This document shows positions 12,694 through 15,562 of a stretch of 15,562 nt of DNA, one piece after another. This DNA comes from WHSM01 sp050701635 (GTDB lineage: Bacteria; Actinomycetota; Actinomycetes; Mycobacteriales; Micromonosporaceae): NCBI GenBank assembly GCA_050701635.1, contig JBOGDF010000100.1, forward strand, positions 1-15,562, given 5' to 3'. The notes beneath the pieces are model-generated. The model worked only from the letters and a program-made list of their open reading frames with translations. It had not been told where the DNA came from and ran no database searches. The translations under genes and the position numbers were made by a program. Each line of letters starts with the position of its first letter. The stretch's first letter is position 1.

Positions 12694-14081
12694 CACTGAT
12701 CCCCTCCCGGTACGTCGTCGGGGTCAGCCTCCGCCGCGTCGCCTGAATCCCGCCTGAACGTGACCTCGACGCGGGCACCACCGAGCGGGCTGTCGGTGAT
12801 GGTGACCGTACCGCCGTGGGCGCTGACCAGCTCGTCCACGATCGCCAGCCCGAGCCCGCTGCCGCCGTCGTCGCGCGCCCGCGCGTCGTCCAGCCGTACG
12901 AACCGTTCGCGTACCCGGGACCGTTCCGGCGGCGGGATGCCGGGTCCGTCGTCGTCCACAGTGGACGTGGCGGTGTCGGCGTCCACGCGCACCGCGAAGG
13001 CGACCGCGGATCGCGCGTGCCGGGCCGCGTTGTCGGCCAGGTTGCGGAGGATGCGCGCCAGCGCGGCCGGGTCCCCGTACACCCGGGCGGCTGCGATCTG
13101 GCTGGTGTCGACGCGGAGCCGGCGCTCCGAGCGCAACCGGGTGGCTTCGGCCAGTACGACGTCGTCCAGGTCGACCGGCACCCGGCGCAGCGCCAGCCCG
13201 GACTCGTCGGCGCGGGCGAGCAGCAGCAGGTCCTCGGTGAGCCGCTGCATCCGCAACGCCTCGGCGTGCACCGGCTCCGCCAGTCCGGCCACGGTGACCC
13301 GGTCCGGGTGGGCCAACGCCACCTCGGTGTGCTGCCGGATCGACGCGATCGGCGTACGCAGCTCGTGCGAAGCGTCGGAGACGAAGCGGCGCTGGCTGGC
13401 CTGGGAGCCCTGCAACCGGGCCAGCATCCGGTTCATGGTGCGCGCGAGCCGGCCGATCTCGTCGCGGGCCGCCGGCTCCGGCACCCGCCGGTGCAGCGCG
13501 GCACCGGAGATCGCGTCCACCTCGGCGCGGATCGACTCCACCGGCGCCAGCGCCCGCCCCACCACCAGCCACGTGGTCACCGCCACCACCAGCAGCAACA
13601 GCGGGATCCCCAGCCACAGCGACCGGGCCAGTACGTCGATCGACTCCAGTACGTCGGCCAGCGCCCGCCCGACCAGCACCGTACGTGCCCCGTCCGGGGT
13701 GTCGGCGGCGACCGCGACCACCAGGAACCGGTCCTCGTCCACCGGGGTGTCGAGCTCGCGTACCTGCCCGGGTCGCAGCGGCGCCACCGCGGGGCGACCC
13801 TCCAGATTGGAGCTGGCGGCCACCACCCGGCCGTCGGCGTCCAGGATCTGGATCAGCTGCTCGTCCGGCTGGGTCACCGCCAGGCTGGGCCGCCCGCCCG
13901 CCTCCAGCACCGCCGCCACCTCGTACGCCCGCAGCTCCGCGGCCACCCGTACGTTGTCGGTCAGGGTGGCGCGCAGCACCGACACCAGCGTCACCGCACC
14001 GAGCACCAGCGCCACCCCGACCACCAGTACGGCGACCGCCGTGGTACGTACCCGTACCGAGCTCAGTGCGGCGCTAACCAT
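12693..14081 (-). CDS. Sensor histidine kinase (two-component system)
   Basis: This 462-residue kinase has a first membrane helix (about 13-36), an extracytoplasmic sensor region of about 115 residues (40-155) and a second helix (about 156-175). A HAMP domain (about 176-228) precedes the HisKA domain with the phosphorylated His239 in 'DASHELRTP' (236-244). The HATPase domain shows the N box 'NLADNAARH' (347-355), G1 'DDGPGIP' (377-383) and G2 'GSGLGLAI' (408-415 region). All catalytic motifs are intact. The signal is unknown. The ATG at 14081 lies eight bases inside the end of the response regulator gene, so the two are translationally coupled, and its TGA overlaps the PepSY start. The set RR-HK-PepSY-lipoprotein suggests an envelope-stress or metal sensor. 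Confidence 0.93.
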   Translation of the reverse strand: MVSAALSSVRVRTTAVAVLVVGVALVLGAVTLVSVLRATLTDNVRVAAELRAYEVAAVLEAGGRPSLAVTQPDEQLIQILDADGRVVAASSNLEGRPAVAPLRPGQVRELDTPVDEDRFLVVAVAADTPDGARTVLVGRALADVLESIDVLARSLWLGIPLLLLVVAVTTWLVVGRALAPVESIRAEVDAISGAALHRRVPEPAARDEIGRLARTMNRMLARLQGSQASQRRFVSDASHELRTPIASIRQHTEVALAHPDRVTVAGLAEPVHAEALRMQRLTEDLLLLARADESGLALRRVPVDLDDVVLAEATRLRSERRLRVDTSQIAAARVYGDPAALARILRNLADNAARHARSAVAFAVRVDADTATSTVDDDGPGIPPPERSRVRERFVRLDDARARDDGGSGLGLAIVDELVSAHGGTVTITDSPLGGARVEVTFRRDSGDAAEADPDDVPGGDQ

Positions 14082-14736
14082 CCGGCACCAGCCGGTAGCC
14101 GGCGCCGCGTACCGTCTCGATCGCGGAGCGGGTCAGCTTGCGGCGCAGGTGCTTCACGTACACCTCGACGATGTTGGGGTCTCCCTCGAAGTCGAAATCC
14201 CATACGTGGTCGAGGATCTCGCGTTTGGACACCACCTCGCCGGCCCGCCGCATCAGGAATTCCAGCAGCGCGCGTTCCCGCCCGGTCAGCTCGACCGGCT
14301 CGCCGCCCCAGGCCACCCGTTTCGTCGCGGGGTCGAGGCTGATCGCGCCGACCCGCAGCACGGCGGGGCGGGGGCGGGCGCCGCGCCGCATCAGCGCCCG
14401 CAGCCGGGCCAGCAACACCGGGTACGAAAACGGCTTGGTCAGGTAGTCGTCGGCGCCGGTGTCGAGCCCCTCCACCTGGTCCCATTCGCCGTCCTTGGCA
14501 GTGAGCATCAGGATCGGCGTCCAATTGCGCTCGGCGCGCAGCGCGGCGCACACCTGGTAGCCGTTCAAGCCGGGCAGCATGATGTCCAGCACCACCGCGT
14601 CGTACGGCTGTTCCCGCGCCAGCCACAGCCCGTCGGTGCCGGTGTGGGCCACGTCGACGGCGAAGCCTTCCGCCTCCAGCCCGCCGCGGAGCCCGGCGGC
14701 GAGCCGCCGTTCGTCCTCCACCACCAGCACCCGCAT
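14074..14736 (-). CDS. OmpR/PhoB-family response regulator
   Basis: This 220-residue protein has a receiver domain (1-115) with the acidic pair Glu7-Asp8, phospho-acceptor Asp51 in 'VVLDIMLPG', Thr79 and Lys101 ('LTKPF'). The winged-helix DNA-binding domain (about 127-218) shows 'LTGRERALLEFLMRRAGEVV' (150-169), then 'SKREILDHVWD' and the recognition region 'NIVEVYVKHLRRKL' (188-201). It ends with 'IETVRGAGYRLVPDG'. The ATG at 14736 is chosen because it gives the canonical 'MRVLVVEDE' start. A GTG at 14745 would add three residues. It is the first gene of the operon, overlaps the kinase by 8 nt, and has a tandem repeat 31 bp upstream that suits autoregulation. Confidence 0.93.
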   Translation of the reverse strand: MRVLVVEDERRLAAGLRGGLEAEGFAVDVAHTGTDGLWLAREQPYDAVVLDIMLPGLNGYQVCAALRAERNWTPILMLTAKDGEWDQVEGLDTGADDYLTKPFSYPVLLARLRALMRRGARPRPAVLRVGAISLDPATKRVAWGGEPVELTGRERALLEFLMRRAGEVVSKREILDHVWDFDFEGDPNIVEVYVKHLRRKLTRSAIETVRGAGYRLVPDG

Positions 14737-14767
14737 GGCGTCCACCCCGGCCCGATGCTCGCCGCCC

Positions 14768-14787
14768 GACGCTGAAGGGACGCTGAA
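14768..14787 (-). promoter_or_regulatory. Tandem 9-bp repeat, candidate response-regulator box
   Basis: GACGCTGAA occurs at 14768-14776 and again at 14779-14787, an exact repeat with an 11-bp period (minus strand TTCAGCGTC twice). Two half-sites one helical turn apart are the standard architecture for OmpR/PhoB-family dimers. It lies between the regulator gene and the divergent four-helix gene, so it could control either. A GAGGAT hexamer on the minus strand (14814-14809) is a possible -10 upstream of it. Confidence 0.55.
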
Positions 14788-14848
14788 TCGTCGCGCCGGG
14801 CGCGTACGATCCTCAGGTCTGATCCTGCACGAGTGGCTGCCCCGGCGG

Positions 14849-14854
14849 TAGGTT
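14849..14854 (+). promoter_or_regulatory. Candidate -10 for the four-helix membrane protein gene
   Basis: TAGGTT fits the actinobacterial TANNNT -10 and lies 32 bases before the ATG at 14887. A good ribosome site GGAGG (14876-14880) follows, six bases before the start. No convincing -35 is seen. GATCCT is repeated at 14808-14813 and 14821-14826, of unknown meaning. Confidence 0.35.
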
Positions 14855-14886
14855 GGTGCGGGTTCTCGATCTTGTGGAGGTCACCG

Positions 14887-15562
14887 ATGACTGTGCCACC
14901 CGTACCCGCCGGCCCGCCCGCCCCGCCCGGCGCCCCAGCCCCGAAGACACGCCCCGCGACGGTGCTCGCCGCCGGGATCCTCGAGTTGGTCCTGGCGGCG
15001 CTGGCGCTGATCTGGGGCGGCCTGTCGCTGGTCACGATCATGGTCGGCGGCGACGAGCTGATCCGCGACCAGATGGAAGAGGCGCGGCGCCAGGGGCAGG
15101 AGATCCCCGAGGGCCAGTTCGACACCATGGTCAACTTCGCCAAGTCGATCGCGTACGGCACCTCCGTGATCATCCTGCTGTTCGGGGTCGGGCTCGCGGT
15201 GCTCGGTTTCCTGGTGCTGAAGGGCAGCCGGGTGGGCCGGATCCTGAGCTGGATCGGGGTCGGCGGATTCACGCTCTGTGGGCTGTGCAGCCTCGGCGGC
15301 AACGCGACCCAGACCGGCGCGACCGCTGTGCTCGGCTCCATCATCCCGGTGGTGGTGCTGATCTGCGGCCTCGCGGTGATCGTGCTGCTCGCGCTCCCCG
15401 CCTCCAACCGGTACTTCGCCAAGGAAGTGCCGCAGTGGGAGCCGCCCGCGGAGTTCGGCAGTGCCTCCACAGAATTCGGCGGTGGTACGCCGCCCGCCGG
15501 CACCGCGCCGCCCGGCGCCACCACGCCGCCGACCGGCCTCGACCCGTGGGCCGGCGCACCGC
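14887..15562 (+). CDS. Four-helix membrane protein with proline-rich termini (3' end outside window)
   Basis: The frame is open from the ATG at 14887 to the window edge (225 residues visible), so the gene is 3'-truncated. A Pro/Ala-rich cytosolic start (1-22) is followed by four predicted membrane helices (about 27-53, 90-112, 117-137, 148-171). Between the first two lies a charged stretch 'GDELIRDQMEEARRQGQEIP' (55-74). After the last helix the tail is again Pro/Gly/Thr-rich ('TPPAGTAPPGATTPP'). Such Pro-rich tails are frequent in actinomycete small membrane proteins, but I do not recognise a family and assign no function. The start is supported by GGAGG six bases upstream. It diverges from the two-component operon across a 150-bp region carrying the tandem repeat, so control by that system is possible. 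Confidence 0.8.
   Translation, partial: MTVPPVPAGPPAPPGAPAPKTRPATVLAAGILELVLAALALIWGGLSLVTIMVGGDELIRDQMEEARRQGQEIPEGQFDTMVNFAKSIAYGTSVIILLFGVGLAVLGFLVLKGSRVGRILSWIGVGGFTLCGLCSLGGNATQTGATAVLGSIIPVVVLICGLAVIVLLALPASNRYFAKEVPQWEPPAEFGSASTEFGGGTPPAGTAPPGATTPPTGLDPWAGAP

Noticed and set aside
12760..14775. Long plus-strand frames opposite the kinase and regulator genes
   Set aside because: The minus strand encodes intact HisKA, HATPase and receiver motifs, and the plus frames have no recognisable features.
1..15562. tRNA, rRNA, CRISPR array or riboswitch
   Set aside because: No cloverleaf with CCA end, rRNA-like sequence, regularly spaced repeats or known riboswitch core was recognised on either strand by eye.

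Overview
The window is very GC-rich, with codons ending almost always in G or C, many GTG starts, and frequent GTAC/CGTACG-type words. Together with the gene families present (the DUF4178-DUF2617-DUF4247-DUF350-aminopropyltransferase set, HigBA and RHH/MazF-like toxin-antitoxin pairs, a PepSY two-component operon), this points to an actinomycete chromosome, most likely Micromonosporaceae. That assignment is an inference from style and gene content. No rRNA, tRNA, CRISPR array, transposase or integrase was seen.

Layout. 1-678 is the 3' part of a PepSY-TM membrane protein. A strong 17-bp inverted repeat (717-774) separates it from a convergent AraC-family regulator (779-1582, minus). Divergent from that regulator is an APC-family permease (1657-3042), with a 9-bp hairpin just ahead of its start. 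3138-8360 is one tightly packed plus-strand operon of seven genes: DUF4178, DUF2617, DUF4247, an unrecognised two-helix membrane protein, a PlsC-type acyltransferase, DUF350, and a 538-residue membrane-embedded polyamine aminopropyltransferase. Its first four genes are joined by 4-nt stop/start overlaps. The operon pairs polyamine and phospholipid chemistry with small membrane or envelope proteins of unknown function.

8361-9780 is an accessory island. A HigB/HigA toxin-antitoxin pair (plus strand) is followed by a broken second copy of the 3' end of the aminopropyltransferase gene (9093-9212), whose last 73 bp match the intact gene perfectly. A second pair follows on the minus strand: an RHH antitoxin and a divergent MazF-like toxin, whose stop codon lies inside the duplicated segment. 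The HigBA pair is thus bracketed by a direct repeat made from its neighbour's 3' end, which looks like the scar of an insertion that left the upstream gene intact. Both pairs have -10-like hexamers placed for leaderless transcription, and the RHH antitoxin has a tandem repeat over its -10.

9822-11063 is a CPA1-type cation/proton antiporter, converging with a 4-nt overlap on a minus-strand operon (14736 down to 11060): OmpR-type response regulator, sensor histidine kinase, secreted PepSY protein and a lipoprotein. The first three are translationally coupled. A tandem 9-bp repeat with an 11-bp period (14768-14787), in the style of OmpR/PhoB sites, lies 31 bp upstream of the regulator. The window ends in a divergent four-helix membrane protein with proline-rich ends (14887 onward, truncated).
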